Assembly: GCA_964647545.1 (NCBI GenBank)
Contig: CAZYHS010000003.1
Coordinates: 41,655-105,654, forward strand
Source: CAZYHS01 sp964647545
GTDB taxonomy: Bacteria > UBA10199 > GCA-002796325 > 1-14-0-20-49-13
DNA: 64,000 nt
Reading direction: 5' to 3'
Shown here: positions 16,669 to 25,808 of the stretch, piece after piece
How positions within the stretch are numbered: the first letter of the stretch is position 1
How the letters are laid out: every line of letters starts with the position of its first letter
Notes under the pieces: model-generated
Seen by the model: the letters and a program-made list of their open reading frames with translations, nothing else
What the model was told of the DNA's origin: nothing
The model's database searches: none
Position numbers and translations under genes: made by a program

Positions 16669-19110
16669 ATGAAGAACTATTCACTTGATGCAGCGATAGT
16701 CGAAGCGTCGCGCTGTCTAATGTGCGAAGATGCTCCGTGTTTCAACGGATGTCCCGCTCACGTTAATCCAAAATATTTCATCCGTAGGATTCGTTTTAGA
16801 GATTTTGCAGGTGCAGTAAAAATGTTGCGCGACGCCAATGTTATGGCGGCCTCGACTTCTTATATCTGCCCGTGTCTTTCGACATGCTGTTCAAAGTGTA
16901 CAAGTGAAAAACTTTCAAGGCCCATCGATATCTCCGGTCTGCAGCGTTTCGTGATGGATTGGGAGCGTGAAAACGGCATGATATCGCCGGAAAAAAATAT
17001 TGCCGCAAAGGGCAAGGTCGCCGTTGTCGGAAGCGGGCCGGCAGGGCTTGCATGTGCGGCAAGCCTTGCTTCGCGTCATGTGTCGGTGACAATTTATGAC
17101 GAAAGCCGTTTGGCTGGCGGACAGCTTGCCCTTTCAATTCCAGATTTCAGATTGCCCAAAGAAGTTGTTAAATTTGAGGTCGAGTTTGTAAAAAAGCTCG
17201 GTGTTAAATTCGTTCTTGGCAAAAAGATATCGTCGGTTGAAAAACTTGCAAAAGAAAATGACGCCGTTTTTGTCGCGGCCGGTCTTATGAAGCCGAAAGA
17301 GCTCGGTATAGCAGGTGAAAATAGAGCTCGGGTTGTAACGGCGCTCGATTTGTTGATGCGCCACAAGGCCGGTAAAAAAATAAATTTCGGCAAACGGGTG
17401 CTGGTCATCGGCGGAGGAGATACGGCCATCGATGCGTCTCGGGTTGCCGCCCGTTCGGGCTCTCAGGTTATTGTGCTCTACCGGCGCACGCAAAAAGAGA
17501 TGCCGGCTTATCGGCACGACATCGAGCTTGCTTTTAGCGAAGGGGTCGAATTCTATTTTAGAGTCGTTCCCGTCGAAATAACTGGCGGTAAAAATTCTGA
17601 CGGCGTAATTTTACAGCGCGTGAGGTGGCTTGAGGCCGGCAGAGGGGGCCAAAAATACGAGGCAGAAGGCGAGCCCTTTTTTATGCAGGGCGACCTCATC
17701 GTCAATGCGATCGGTCAGGAGAGGGCCGAGGACATTGGCGCAATAAATAAAAATCAAAAAAATATTTTTTCCGGAGGGGATTTTGCCGAAGGGGCAGGAA
17801 CTGCGGTCGGCGCGGTCAATAGCGGAAAAATAGCCGCCGAAAAAATAGTATCTTTTCTTAAGCTTGAGAAAGAGAAGTTCAAAACATTTTATCCTGAAGC
17901 AAGGGCCGATCTGTCGGTAACATTTTGCGGCGTAAAATTTGAAAATCCGTTCATTTTGGCCGCTGCGCCTCCGACCGACGAACTTGAGATGCTTGAAGCA
18001 GGCCTTAAAAAAGGCTGGGCCGGCGCGGTTTTAAAGACGACCTCGGTTGAGGGAACTAAAGTTCCGCTTAAATATCCTATGATGAGCGGCATCGACGCGG
18101 GGGGCGAAAAGCTGATAGCGATGGGCAATATCGATTTGATAAGCGCTCATCACATCGATGAAGTCGAGAGGCGTGTCAGGTATCTTAAAAAACGTTTCCC
18201 AAATAAGGTTTTGATCGGTTCGATAATGGGTTCGACAAAAGAGGAGTGGCAGAGCCTTGTTTTGCGTTTGTCGGATGCCGGAGCCGATATGATCGAGTGC
18301 AGTTTTTCGTGCCCGCAGGGGAGCCTTGGCGCCAAGGCAGGGCAGATGCTTGCTCAGGATGTGGAGGCAACCGCTAAGGTCGCTTCATGGGTGAAAGAGG
18401 CGGCTGCCTCTCATAAACGAAATTTGCCGGTCGTGATTAAAATTACGCCGCACGTGACCGATGTCTGTGAAATTGCGTCGGCGCTAAAAGCGGTCGGAGT
18501 TGACGCGATTTGCGCCTCCAACACGATTCAATCTTTAATGGGGATCGACCTAGAAACATTTGTGCCCTTTCCGAATGTAGAAGGCAAATCCAGCTATTCG
18601 GGGATGAGCGGCCCTGCGATAAAACCTCAAACGCTCAAGGTCATTAGCGAAATTGCAAAGAATGTCGGCATCCCGATCGTCGGAACGGGCGGACCCGTTA
18701 CTTGGGCAGATGCTGTTGAATTCATGCTTTGCGGTGCGTCGGTGGTTCAGTTCTGTACGGCGGTCATGCGCTACGGGTTCGATATTATCGACGACCTCCT
18801 TGACGGTTTTGCAACTTATCTCGATGCAAAGAAAATAAGAAGAGTCTCTTCTATTGTCGGCGCGTCGCTCCCATTCATCGCAAAACACGATGAACTGACC
18901 TACAAAAAAGATGTTATCTCGCGCATCGACAGTAAAAAATGTATCCGCGACGGGCTCTGTTTCATAGCCTGCCGCGACGGCGGTCACAGGGCTATCGAGC
19001 TTGACGACGACAGGGCACCGCGCGTTATAAAAGAGAAGTGCGTAGGCTGCGGTCTGTGCAAACTGGTTTGTCCGGTCACGGGTTGCATTTCAATGACCTC
19101 TAAAAAATGA
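16669..19110 (+). CDS. Fused PreT-PreA / dihydropyrimidine-dehydrogenase-like flavoenzyme
   Basis: An 813-residue fusion with the domain order of animal dihydropyrimidine dehydrogenase. (1) N-terminal [4Fe-4S] cysteines (C16, C19, C24, C28, then CPCLSTCCSKC). (2) A GltD/PreT-type FAD domain (VVGSGPAGLACA near 119) and NAD(P)H motif VIGGGDTAIDASR near 246. (3) From about 417, a PreA-type FMN barrel with active-site loop ECSFSCPQGS (Cys548 at the DPD catalytic position). (4) A C-terminal ferredoxin domain, KCVGCGLCKLVCP near 790. Such enzymes reduce an aromatic pyrimidine ring. Here it occupies the place of ygfK, before ssnA (15 bases downstream), suggesting reductive attack on a purine- or pyrimidine-like substrate. 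Confidence 0.85.
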   Translation: MKNYSLDAAIVEASRCLMCEDAPCFNGCPAHVNPKYFIRRIRFRDFAGAVKMLRDANVMAASTSYICPCLSTCCSKCTSEKLSRPIDISGLQRFVMDWERENGMISPEKNIAAKGKVAVVGSGPAGLACAASLASRHVSVTIYDESRLAGGQLALSIPDFRLPKEVVKFEVEFVKKLGVKFVLGKKISSVEKLAKENDAVFVAAGLMKPKELGIAGENRARVVTALDLLMRHKAGKKINFGKRVLVIGGGDTAIDASRVAARSGSQVIVLYRRTQKEMPAYRHDIELAFSEGVEFYFRVVPVEITGGKNSDGVILQRVRWLEAGRGGQKYEAEGEPFFMQGDLIVNAIGQERAEDIGAINKNQKNIFSGGDFAEGAGTAVGAVNSGKIAAEKIVSFLKLEKEKFKTFYPEARADLSVTFCGVKFENPFILAAAPPTDELEMLEAGLKKGWAGAVLKTTSVEGTKVPLKYPMMSGIDAGGEKLIAMGNIDLISAHHIDEVERRVRYLKKRFPNKVLIGSIMGSTKEEWQSLVLRLSDAGADMIECSFSCPQGSLGAKAGQMLAQDVEATAKVASWVKEAAASHKRNLPVVIKITPHVTDVCEIASALKAVGVDAICASNTIQSLMGIDLETFVPFPNVEGKSSYSGMSGPAIKPQTLKVISEIAKNVGIPIVGTGGPVTWADAVEFMLCGASVVQFCTAVMRYGFDIIDDLLDGFATYLDAKKIRRVSSIVGASLPFIAKHDELTYKKDVISRIDSKKCIRDGLCFIACRDGGHRAIELDDDRAPRVIKEKCVGCGLCKLVCPVTGCISMTSKK

Positions 19111-19125
19111 CATCACGGGGGATAG

Positions 19126-20466
19126 ATGAACAGTCAGTCTTTGCTAATTGATAACGGAGATGTTTTTACTTCACATAGATTCATCAAGAACGGCGCGGTC
19201 TTAATTCGAGGTAACAAGATCGTCGCGGTCGGTGAACGGTCGAAATTTGCACGCGTTAAAAATGCCAAAGTTATCGACGCCCACGGCGGCATTATCATGC
19301 CCGGTTTTATAAATCTTCACACTCATTTGTACTCGTCTCTTGCGCGCGGTATGCCGATGGCCGGCAAACCGGCGGCGAATTTTAACGAAATCCTGAAAAC
19401 GCTCTGGTGGCGGCTCGATCGCCTCTTGACCGACGAAGACGTTTTTTACAGCGCGCTTGTCGGATTAATAGACGCCGTAAAGAGCGGCACTACGTCAATC
19501 GTCGATCATCATTCGTCGCCGAACTGCGTGGCGGGAAGTTTATGGTGCATTTCCGCAGCGCTCGAAGTCGTGCCCGTTAGGGCTTCGCTTAGCTATGAAG
19601 TCAGCGATAGGGACGGCGCTAAGATACGTGACTTGGCAATTGAAGAGAACGTTCTTTTTGCCCGCTCTCACATGTCAAATCAGATGCTGCGTCCTATGAT
19701 GGGGCTTCATGCTTCATTTACACTAAGCGACGAAACCATCGCGCGTGCAGTTGAATTGGCCGACGCCCTCGGGATTGGCTGTCATGTTCACACGGCCGAA
19801 GCGCAAAGCGACGTCGAGTTTACGCGGAAAAAATTCGGCGAGCGCGTCGTGGAACGATGGAAAAGACTTGGCGTTCTATCTCCGAAGAGCTTGCTTGCGC
19901 ATTGTGTTCACATCGACGAAAGAGAGGCGCGTCTTATCGCCTCGTCGCAGGCAAAGATCGCGCACAATCCGTCATCGAATATGAACAATGCCGTCGGTTC
20001 GGCCGATCTTCAGATGCTCATTAAAAGACATTGTGCGATCGGACTCGGCACCGACGGAATGTCGCAAGACATGATATTGGAGGCGAAAGTGGCCGCTCTT
20101 GGCTGCAAAGCTTTCAATGGAGCCACGAGCAAAGTCTGTTTTGAAGCAGGCGGGTCTCTTTTAAATCACAACCCCGATATTTGCCGAAAACTTTTCGGAT
20201 GGCGTATAGGTGCCCTTGATGCTGGAAGCATGGCCGACGTTATCACAGTCGATTACCGTTCGCCGACGCCGGTCAATCCCGATAATTTTTTGAGCCATTT
20301 GCTTTACGGTGTTCACTCTGGAAATGTCAGATCGTCGATAATAAACGGCAGGGTGGTAATGCACGACAGACATTTGCCGGGCGTTGATGAAAAACAAATA
20401 TTTAGCGAGGCAGAGAAGGTCGCTATGTCGCTTTGGAAACGATTTAAAAAAGGAGGGTTACGATGA
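19126..20466 (+). CDS. ssnA: Amidohydrolase SsnA
   Basis: A 446-residue amidohydrolase of the SsnA/chlorohydrolase-guanine-deaminase group. Metal site: LHTHLYSS (His65, His67), CHVHTAEAQSD, LAHCVHID and GLGTDGMSQD. LARGMPMAG and HNPSSNMNNAVG are SsnA-like blocks. SsnA is defined by its linkage to YgeW, YgeY and YgfK, and is thought to hydrolyse a ring nitrogen or amidine of the purine-derived intermediate; the precise step is not visible from sequence. GGGGGAT precedes the start. Its stop overlaps the start of the peptidase gene by 4 bases (ATGA), indicating translational coupling. Confidence 0.87.
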   Translation: MNSQSLLIDNGDVFTSHRFIKNGAVLIRGNKIVAVGERSKFARVKNAKVIDAHGGIIMPGFINLHTHLYSSLARGMPMAGKPAANFNEILKTLWWRLDRLLTDEDVFYSALVGLIDAVKSGTTSIVDHHSSPNCVAGSLWCISAALEVVPVRASLSYEVSDRDGAKIRDLAIEENVLFARSHMSNQMLRPMMGLHASFTLSDETIARAVELADALGIGCHVHTAEAQSDVEFTRKKFGERVVERWKRLGVLSPKSLLAHCVHIDEREARLIASSQAKIAHNPSSNMNNAVGSADLQMLIKRHCAIGLGTDGMSQDMILEAKVAALGCKAFNGATSKVCFEAGGSLLNHNPDICRKLFGWRIGALDAGSMADVITVDYRSPTPVNPDNFLSHLLYGVHSGNVRSSIINGRVVMHDRHLPGVDEKQIFSEAEKVAMSLWKRFKKGGLR

Positions 20467-22442
20467 AATGGTTCGCATTAGTACTTGTTTGCGTGTGTGT
20501 CGTGGCGCTTGTGGCATGCAAAAAGAGGGGTGATAAAGCCGCTTCGCCGGATGTGAAGGAGTCCTCTTCAGGTGGAGTGGAGATCACGATAAAAGCCGCC
20601 GATATGTCGGCTGAAAATTATCGCAAACTTTTTAACGAAGTTGCCGGCGCCCTTTACGGGTTTCAGTGGATTGGCGATTTTACAAATCCATCGCAGATCG
20701 ACTTCGATAAAAATGAGCTTTATGTCCCGCAGGCTCTTCGCGCGCAATTCGGACTTACAGGCGATTCGATATCGCAGACTGTCGCCTTGATGACCGCGAT
20801 CGAAAACGTCAAAAAGGGTGTCGAAGAAAAGCGTAAGGCAAGTGTCGCATCGACGCTTGCGGCACAACGTGAAATTCATCAGTGGTTCGATTTGGGCAAG
20901 CTTTCCGAAGCAAACCAGAAAGCCTCGCGCTATCTTATCGAGGCAGGTTACTGGATGCACGAACTCTACAAGCTACAGTTGGATAAAAATTATGAAGCTA
21001 CACAAACTTCGATCTATGCCTCAGGCGACATCAATTCGATAAGACTCTTCGAACGCAACGCGGGGGCATTTTGCGGGCGCTACGGCGACGCTGCAACTTG
21101 CGCGTTGCTTCCCGATTTTTCGGTTCCGTCGATAGGCGCCATCATGTGGCCCGACGATATGAACGAAAAAGATTTTGAAAAGATCAAAGCGAGCTCAAAA
21201 GATCCTTCGAAAGACCCGCTGTTGAGCCCCTTTACGGTCGTAGAAAAAGATGAAAAAGGAAATTTCAAAGCTGTTCCTTACGCGAAATTTGCCCCCTTCC
21301 AGCAGAAGATGGAAAAAATTGCGTCGCTCTTTGAACAGGCGAGTGAAGTTGACGGGATAGACCCGACCTTTGCAAAGCAGTTAAAGCTTCAGGCCGCGGC
21401 CTTTAGAAGCGACAGCGATCGCCCCTATTTCGAAAGTGACGAGGCTTGGGGTGCTACAAAGGGAGAGCTTGAACTGACCGCAGGCCCCTACGAAAGCTAT
21501 GAAGACCATTTCGGCACGAAGGCGTTTTTCGAATTCATGCTCGGCGCGGAAGAAAAAGAGGCAACGGAAGTCATTAACAAGTTCATTCCTGTGCTGCCTA
21601 CGATAGAACAGCAGTTTGCGTCTCTTGTCGGGCCGGAACTTTACAAACCGCGCGAACTGGGAGTAATGCCGCCGATCCGAGTTGTGCGGGTTATTTCTGG
21701 GCTTGGCGAAGTTAAAAAATCCGGCGGTCCGTCGATCGCTTTTAATCTTCCCAACATCGGGCCGATGGCGGAACGCGGCACGCCAAAGCGCGTTATCATG
21801 GCAAACCATCACGAGGCTAAATTCCCTATCTTGCGCGCGATCGCCGAAATCGCGATCGTACCCGAGCAGCTTAACGACATCGATGCGCATAGCTTTGTTT
21901 TCGATTCGACCTTCCACGAAATTATGCACGGCATAGGCCCGCAGCGCGAAACCAAAGTTGGAGATTCAACCGTGGCTTTGATGATGGACGAATATTACGA
22001 CGGACTTGAAGAGGCAAAGGCAAATGTCGGCGGGGTCTGGTCGGCCAAGTTCCTTGCCGACGCCGGAGTTATCACCCCCGACCAGTTAAGAAAGATTCAA
22101 GCGACTTACATCGCAGGTCTATTGCGCATCATGCGTTTCGGCGCGAAAGAGGCTCATGCGCAGGGTGCCGCTCTTGAGTTTAGCTATATTTTTTCGAAAG
22201 GGGGCATCGAGCAGCGCGGCGAACAGTTCGCCGTCAATTATGAAAAGCTGCAGGATGCTCTGGCGGCTCTTGTTTCCGACATAGGCAAGACCTTGTTAAG
22301 TGGTGACAAAGCGGCTGCGAAAGTTCTTCTGGAGGATTTCCCGGCCAGAGCTCCGGCGCTGCTTGAAGTGCTGGCTAAGAAGTTCGCCGTGGCGCAAATT
22401 CCGCGGGATGTCGCGCTTGTCTATCATGTTAACGGATTGTAA
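20463..22442 (+). CDS. Lipoprotein zinc peptidase, M49 (dipeptidyl-peptidase III)-like
   Basis: A 659-residue predicted lipoprotein: a signal peptide ending in lipobox LVAC (Cys19). The zinc motif is TFHEIMHGIG with His485, Glu486 and His489; M49 enzymes normally have a one-residue-longer HExxGH motif, so this is the divergent bacterial form. MMDEYYDGLEEAKANVGG downstream supplies the expected glutamate ligand (EExxA). The protein probably faces the periplasm and clips short peptides. Coupling to ssnA by a 4-base overlap is unexpected, as peptidases are not part of known purine clusters. A strong terminator follows 14 bases after the stop, so this is the operon's last gene. Confidence 0.75.
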   Translation: MKWFALVLVCVCVVALVACKKRGDKAASPDVKESSSGGVEITIKAADMSAENYRKLFNEVAGALYGFQWIGDFTNPSQIDFDKNELYVPQALRAQFGLTGDSISQTVALMTAIENVKKGVEEKRKASVASTLAAQREIHQWFDLGKLSEANQKASRYLIEAGYWMHELYKLQLDKNYEATQTSIYASGDINSIRLFERNAGAFCGRYGDAATCALLPDFSVPSIGAIMWPDDMNEKDFEKIKASSKDPSKDPLLSPFTVVEKDEKGNFKAVPYAKFAPFQQKMEKIASLFEQASEVDGIDPTFAKQLKLQAAAFRSDSDRPYFESDEAWGATKGELELTAGPYESYEDHFGTKAFFEFMLGAEEKEATEVINKFIPVLPTIEQQFASLVGPELYKPRELGVMPPIRVVRVISGLGEVKKSGGPSIAFNLPNIGPMAERGTPKRVIMANHHEAKFPILRAIAEIAIVPEQLNDIDAHSFVFDSTFHEIMHGIGPQRETKVGDSTVALMMDEYYDGLEEAKANVGGVWSAKFLADAGVITPDQLRKIQATYIAGLLRIMRFGAKEAHAQGAALEFSYIFSKGGIEQRGEQFAVNYEKLQDALAALVSDIGKTLLSGDKAAAKVLLEDFPARAPALLEVLAKKFAVAQIPRDVALVYHVNGL

Positions 22443-22456
22443 GATTTAAGCAGATG

Positions 22457-22500
22457 AAAAGATGCCGGCTTCTTAAAAAGGAGCCGGCATTTTTATTTTT
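22457..22500. terminator. Bidirectional terminator between M49 peptidase and tldD
   Basis: The stem ATGCCGGCT...AGCCGGCAT with the loop region CTTAAAAAG lies between AAAA and TTTTTATTTTT. It serves the convergent M49 gene (plus) and tldD (minus), whose stop codon lies inside the T-rich tail. Confidence 0.9.
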
Positions 22501-23881
22501 CGTTAGAGCTTCCGCCTACCGTGATCGACGGAATTCTGATCGTAGGCATTCCGTGACCGACCGGAACTCCTTGACCGTCTTTGCCGCAGGTGCCGATGCC
22601 GTAACCGATATCGGTTCCGACCATATCTATCTCCATTAGAATTTTGGGGCCGTTGCCGATAAGCGTTGCACCGCGAACCGGTTCGCAAATCTGGCCCTTA
22701 CGAACCATATAGGCTTCTTGAGCTTCAAAAACAAAATCGCCGTTAATCGTGTTTACCTGACCGCCCCCCATTTTTTTAACAAGAAGTCCAGTTTCAAGCG
22801 AAGCGATTATGTTTTTTGGTTCGTGCGCCCCCGGAACGACCATTGTGTTGCTCATGCGGCAGATAGGGCGCTGACGATAACTCTCGCGACGGCAATTGCC
22901 TGTCGGTTTCAAACCCATTTTTTCGGCGGTCGCTTTTGTCTGCATGTAATTTTTCAGCACGCCGTTTTCGATGAGGACGGTTCTTTGCGCCGGAGTACCT
23001 TCGTCGTCAAAAGCGTAGGTTCCGCGCAAACCCTTTATTGTGGCGTCATCTACGACAGTCACTACGTTCGATGCGACCGATGTTCCAAGCTTGTCCTGAT
23101 AGACCGACATTTTATTGGAGGCCAGATCGGCTTCAAGTCCGTGTCCGACCGCTTCGTGTATCATTGTGCCGCCGGCCGAGGATGAGATGACAACCGGCAT
23201 AACTTTGCGCGGCGCGCTTCTTGCATCGAGCATTAGGATGGCGCGGTCGGCAGCGCTCTTTGCCAGCTCTTCGGGAGCATACTTCTCGAAAAAATCGTAA
23301 CCGACGGTGCCGCCGATAGGATCATATCCTGTTTGAATGATTCCGTTCTTTTCGGCAACGACCAAGACGACCATTATGAGGTCCTTTCTTGTGTCGTCGG
23401 CTGCAAGTCCGTTCGTATTAAAAATGCGGACTCTCTTTTCGCTGTGTCTGAGCGTAATTTGGACCTGTTTGATAAGAGGGGAGTATCCCCACGAAAAGGC
23501 GGCTGCTCTTTCTACAAGTGATACCGCAGTTTGCGGCTCTTTTACTGTTTTAGTGCCAAGGTCATTTTGAATTTCTGGAAGGCAAATGTCAGGCCCAAAC
23601 TGTTTCGCTGTGTTTGCCGAAATTTTAGAGCCGAAGGTTGCAAGGGATTTTGCGAGTTCTTCAAGTTTTGTATGATCGTTGGTGAATCCGTAGATGTTTT
23701 TTTCGCCGCTAACGATTCTCAATCCGAAACCGCTGTCTATTCCTTCGACCGCTTTTTCAAATTTGCCCGATTCGTGTGAGATAATCGCGGTGGAGGTCTC
23801 TTCGCAATAGAGTTCGGCCAGACTGCCTCCGCCCGATTTTGCGATGGAAAGAATTTTTTCAACGGGAATGTTTTTCGTCAT
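22493..23881 (-). CDS. tldD: Metalloprotease TldD
   Basis: A 462-residue TldD/PmbA-family protease. The metal site is IHEAVGHGLEADLASNK (HExxxH) near residue 242; GTYAFDDEGTPAQRTVLIENG and GGGQVNTINGDFVFEAQEAY are conserved TldD blocks. TldD normally works with the inactive partner TldE/PmbA, degrading unfolded peptides and maturing some modified peptides (microcin B17, CcdA turnover). No tldE lies in the window. The start at 23881 follows the stop of the upstream membrane-protein gene by 11 bases, so the two form an operon. Confidence 0.93.
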   Translation of the reverse strand: MTKNIPVEKILSIAKSGGGSLAELYCEETSTAIISHESGKFEKAVEGIDSGFGLRIVSGEKNIYGFTNDHTKLEELAKSLATFGSKISANTAKQFGPDICLPEIQNDLGTKTVKEPQTAVSLVERAAAFSWGYSPLIKQVQITLRHSEKRVRIFNTNGLAADDTRKDLIMVVLVVAEKNGIIQTGYDPIGGTVGYDFFEKYAPEELAKSAADRAILMLDARSAPRKVMPVVISSSAGGTMIHEAVGHGLEADLASNKMSVYQDKLGTSVASNVVTVVDDATIKGLRGTYAFDDEGTPAQRTVLIENGVLKNYMQTKATAEKMGLKPTGNCRRESYRQRPICRMSNTMVVPGAHEPKNIIASLETGLLVKKMGGGQVNTINGDFVFEAQEAYMVRKGQICEPVRGATLIGNGPKILMEIDMVGTDIGYGIGTCGKDGQGVPVGHGMPTIRIPSITVGGSSNEK

Positions 23882-23892
23882 TTGAGACGCTG

Positions 23893-24714
23893 CTATTTAG
23901 CAGAAGAGGTGCTTTCGATAAAGCTCTTTTTGTACAGTTCACGGTTTTTTGGTGAATCGAGATCGTCGTCGCCTCTGCCGTTCCACGGATTATTGATGTC
24001 GGTGTAGAGGTGCTGCTGCTTGTTCACCGAATGGGTTTTGGTCAGCTTGGTATCGTCGTTTTTTAACGTTTCCTCTTTTGGATTCGACGCTGTTCTTGTC
24101 TCTGTGTGCATTTGTTCGGAAGCGCGTTTAACTATATTCTCGCGTCTGTCAAGATCGAGAGGACCGCCGTCCGTGTAAGGATCTGTTCTAGGCACCGTCT
24201 CTTTGCGGGCAGCAACTGCTTTAACGGGTGCGACGGCCGGCGCTTCTACGGAAGGGCTTTCGGCGTCGGGTTTTATTTGAGCCTCTGCGTTTGTAATATC
24301 GGACTGCGCTATCGTCTTCGGTTCGGTATTTTGTTTAACGTTCTCTTCAGTTGCTGTTTGTGCCTGTTGCTCTGCGATAACATCTGTTTCGGCAGACGCA
24401 TTTTCTGCCGCAACGGCAACGACGGTATTATCCTGCTGCTCAAGGATCATTATGTTTGCAACTTTGTTATTCTGCAAACCTTTGTGAGCGGCAAAGACGA
24501 TCGTAAAAAGCGCGATTAAAATTGCTAGATTTGAAGCGACCGAAAACCAGATCGGAGCAGATGATTGAGCCGAGTTTTTTTCGGCAGCAGGCATGACAGA
24601 AACTTTAGCGGAATCGCTCTTTTTCCTCCGTCCGCGTTTTTTTACGACCGGAGAAGCTTGTCCGGTTCTCCCTTCAACTGCTGAATTTCCGGCATTTTGA
24701 TTATTCTGTTCCAT
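23893..24714 (-). CDS. Unknown single-pass membrane protein with long disordered tail
   Basis: A 273-residue protein I do not recognise. It has a short basic N-terminus (KKRGRRKK around 25-32), one transmembrane helix at about residues 54-77 (WFSVASNLAILIALFTIVF), then a long low-complexity Ala/Glu/Thr-rich region and a polar C-terminus (YTDINNPWNGRGDDDLD). The basic N-terminus suggests a cytoplasmic N-end with the tail in the periplasm. It lies directly upstream of tldD on the same strand and divergent from the T2SS operon, which is the only functional hint. Confidence 0.6.
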   Translation of the reverse strand: MEQNNQNAGNSAVEGRTGQASPVVKKRGRRKKSDSAKVSVMPAAEKNSAQSSAPIWFSVASNLAILIALFTIVFAAHKGLQNNKVANIMILEQQDNTVVAVAAENASAETDVIAEQQAQTATEENVKQNTEPKTIAQSDITNAEAQIKPDAESPSVEAPAVAPVKAVAARKETVPRTDPYTDGGPLDLDRRENIVKRASEQMHTETRTASNPKEETLKNDDTKLTKTHSVNKQQHLYTDINNPWNGRGDDDLDSPKNRELYKKSFIESTSSAK

Positions 24715-24805
24715 AGGCGCGCAGGGTATATTAGGTGGCGTTATACGTCAAGGTAAAAATAGGTCGGAAAGTAGCGAAACTATTTGATTTTCTAAAACAA
24801 ATTAT

Positions 24806-24834
24806 TTGCTATTCATTTGGACTTCGGCTAATAT
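24806..24834 (+). promoter_or_regulatory. Candidate promoter of the T2SS operon
   Basis: TTGCTA, a 17-base spacer and TAATAT lie about 48 bases upstream of gspC. The ten-base word TTCGGCTAAT occurs at 24823-24832 (over the -10) and again at 24871-24880, a direct repeat that could be an operator; this is speculative. Confidence 0.35.
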
Positions 24835-24881
24835 CCGAAAAAGGGGAAGCAATCCAAAAACATTAAAGATTTCGGCTAATT

Positions 24882-25808
24882 ATGTTCAAGCAATACTCAT
24901 GGGCATTTACGGCTCTTTTTGTGCTCATGGTCGCTTTTTTTGCGGCCAAGATCACCGGTGTCTATCTGGCAAAAATGCTGGAAGTGAAGAGGTCTATCGG
25001 CGTCCTTAGGTCTGTGGAAGAGAGGGCCGATGTGCCGCGCGTAGGTGATCGCGAAGATTACGAAGTCATCCTTGAGAGGAATATCTTTGACTCTACCCAG
25101 TCGGCGGTGTCGCAATCCGACGGGGAGGCCGGCGATGTCGCCTACGTCCCCGGAGGCGAAGCCGTCAGAACCAGCATGAGCCTCAAGGTCCTTGCCGTGC
25201 TTGTTATTGGCGAGGGAAAAGACAAGCGTTCGAGCGCCACGATCGACGCCGGCGGCGGCATCGATGTCTATTCGGTCGATGACAATAAAACATTTTCTCC
25301 GGGAGTCAGGCTGGTTCAGATCAAACCGACCAGAATAGAATTTATCAGAGGCGGGCGTCTTGAATATGCCGAGCTGCTCGACACGATGGGCGAATCGATC
25401 TTCGGGCCTCCCAAACCTCTAGACGGCGCTACGGCATCTAAGTCGGCTCAGTCTGCCGCTCCTTCGGGAGAGGCAATCGCGAAGGTTGCCGAGGGCAAAT
25501 ATGCAATCGACGGGCGCGAAATTGAAAATGCGATTCAAAATCTAGATAAACTTTACACTGAGATACGCGCGGTCCCGAACTTTCAAGACGGCAGAGCGGC
25601 GGGCATGAAGATTTTGTCGGTCAAACCCGGTTCGGTATTTGCCAAGCTCGGTTTAAAACGCGGAGATGTTCTGCAGAGGATCAATGGCCTTGAACTTGAC
25701 GTCAGGCGCGGATTCGAAATTTTCAACCAGTTGAAGGATCAGAAAAGTCTAACGCTCGACCTTACAAGGGGCGGGTCAAACCAGACGGTGGAATATGAGA
25801 TACGATAA
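24882..25808 (+). CDS. gspC: Type II secretion protein GspC
   Basis: A 308-residue inner-membrane T2SS protein linking the platform to the secretin. It has a short cytoplasmic N-end, one transmembrane helix (about 7-26), a homology-region domain (EVILERNIFDSTQ is the typical start) and a C-terminal PDZ domain from about residue 236 (PGSVFAKLGLKRGDVLQRING). In GspC the HR domain contacts the secretin N0 domain. First gene of a twelve-gene run gspC-N; its 3' end overlaps gspD by 14 bases. Confidence 0.92.
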   Translation: MFKQYSWAFTALFVLMVAFFAAKITGVYLAKMLEVKRSIGVLRSVEERADVPRVGDREDYEVILERNIFDSTQSAVSQSDGEAGDVAYVPGGEAVRTSMSLKVLAVLVIGEGKDKRSSATIDAGGGIDVYSVDDNKTFSPGVRLVQIKPTRIEFIRGGRLEYAELLDTMGESIFGPPKPLDGATASKSAQSAAPSGEAIAKVAEGKYAIDGREIENAIQNLDKLYTEIRAVPNFQDGRAAGMKILSVKPGSVFAKLGLKRGDVLQRINGLELDVRRGFEIFNQLKDQKSLTLDLTRGGSNQTVEYEIR

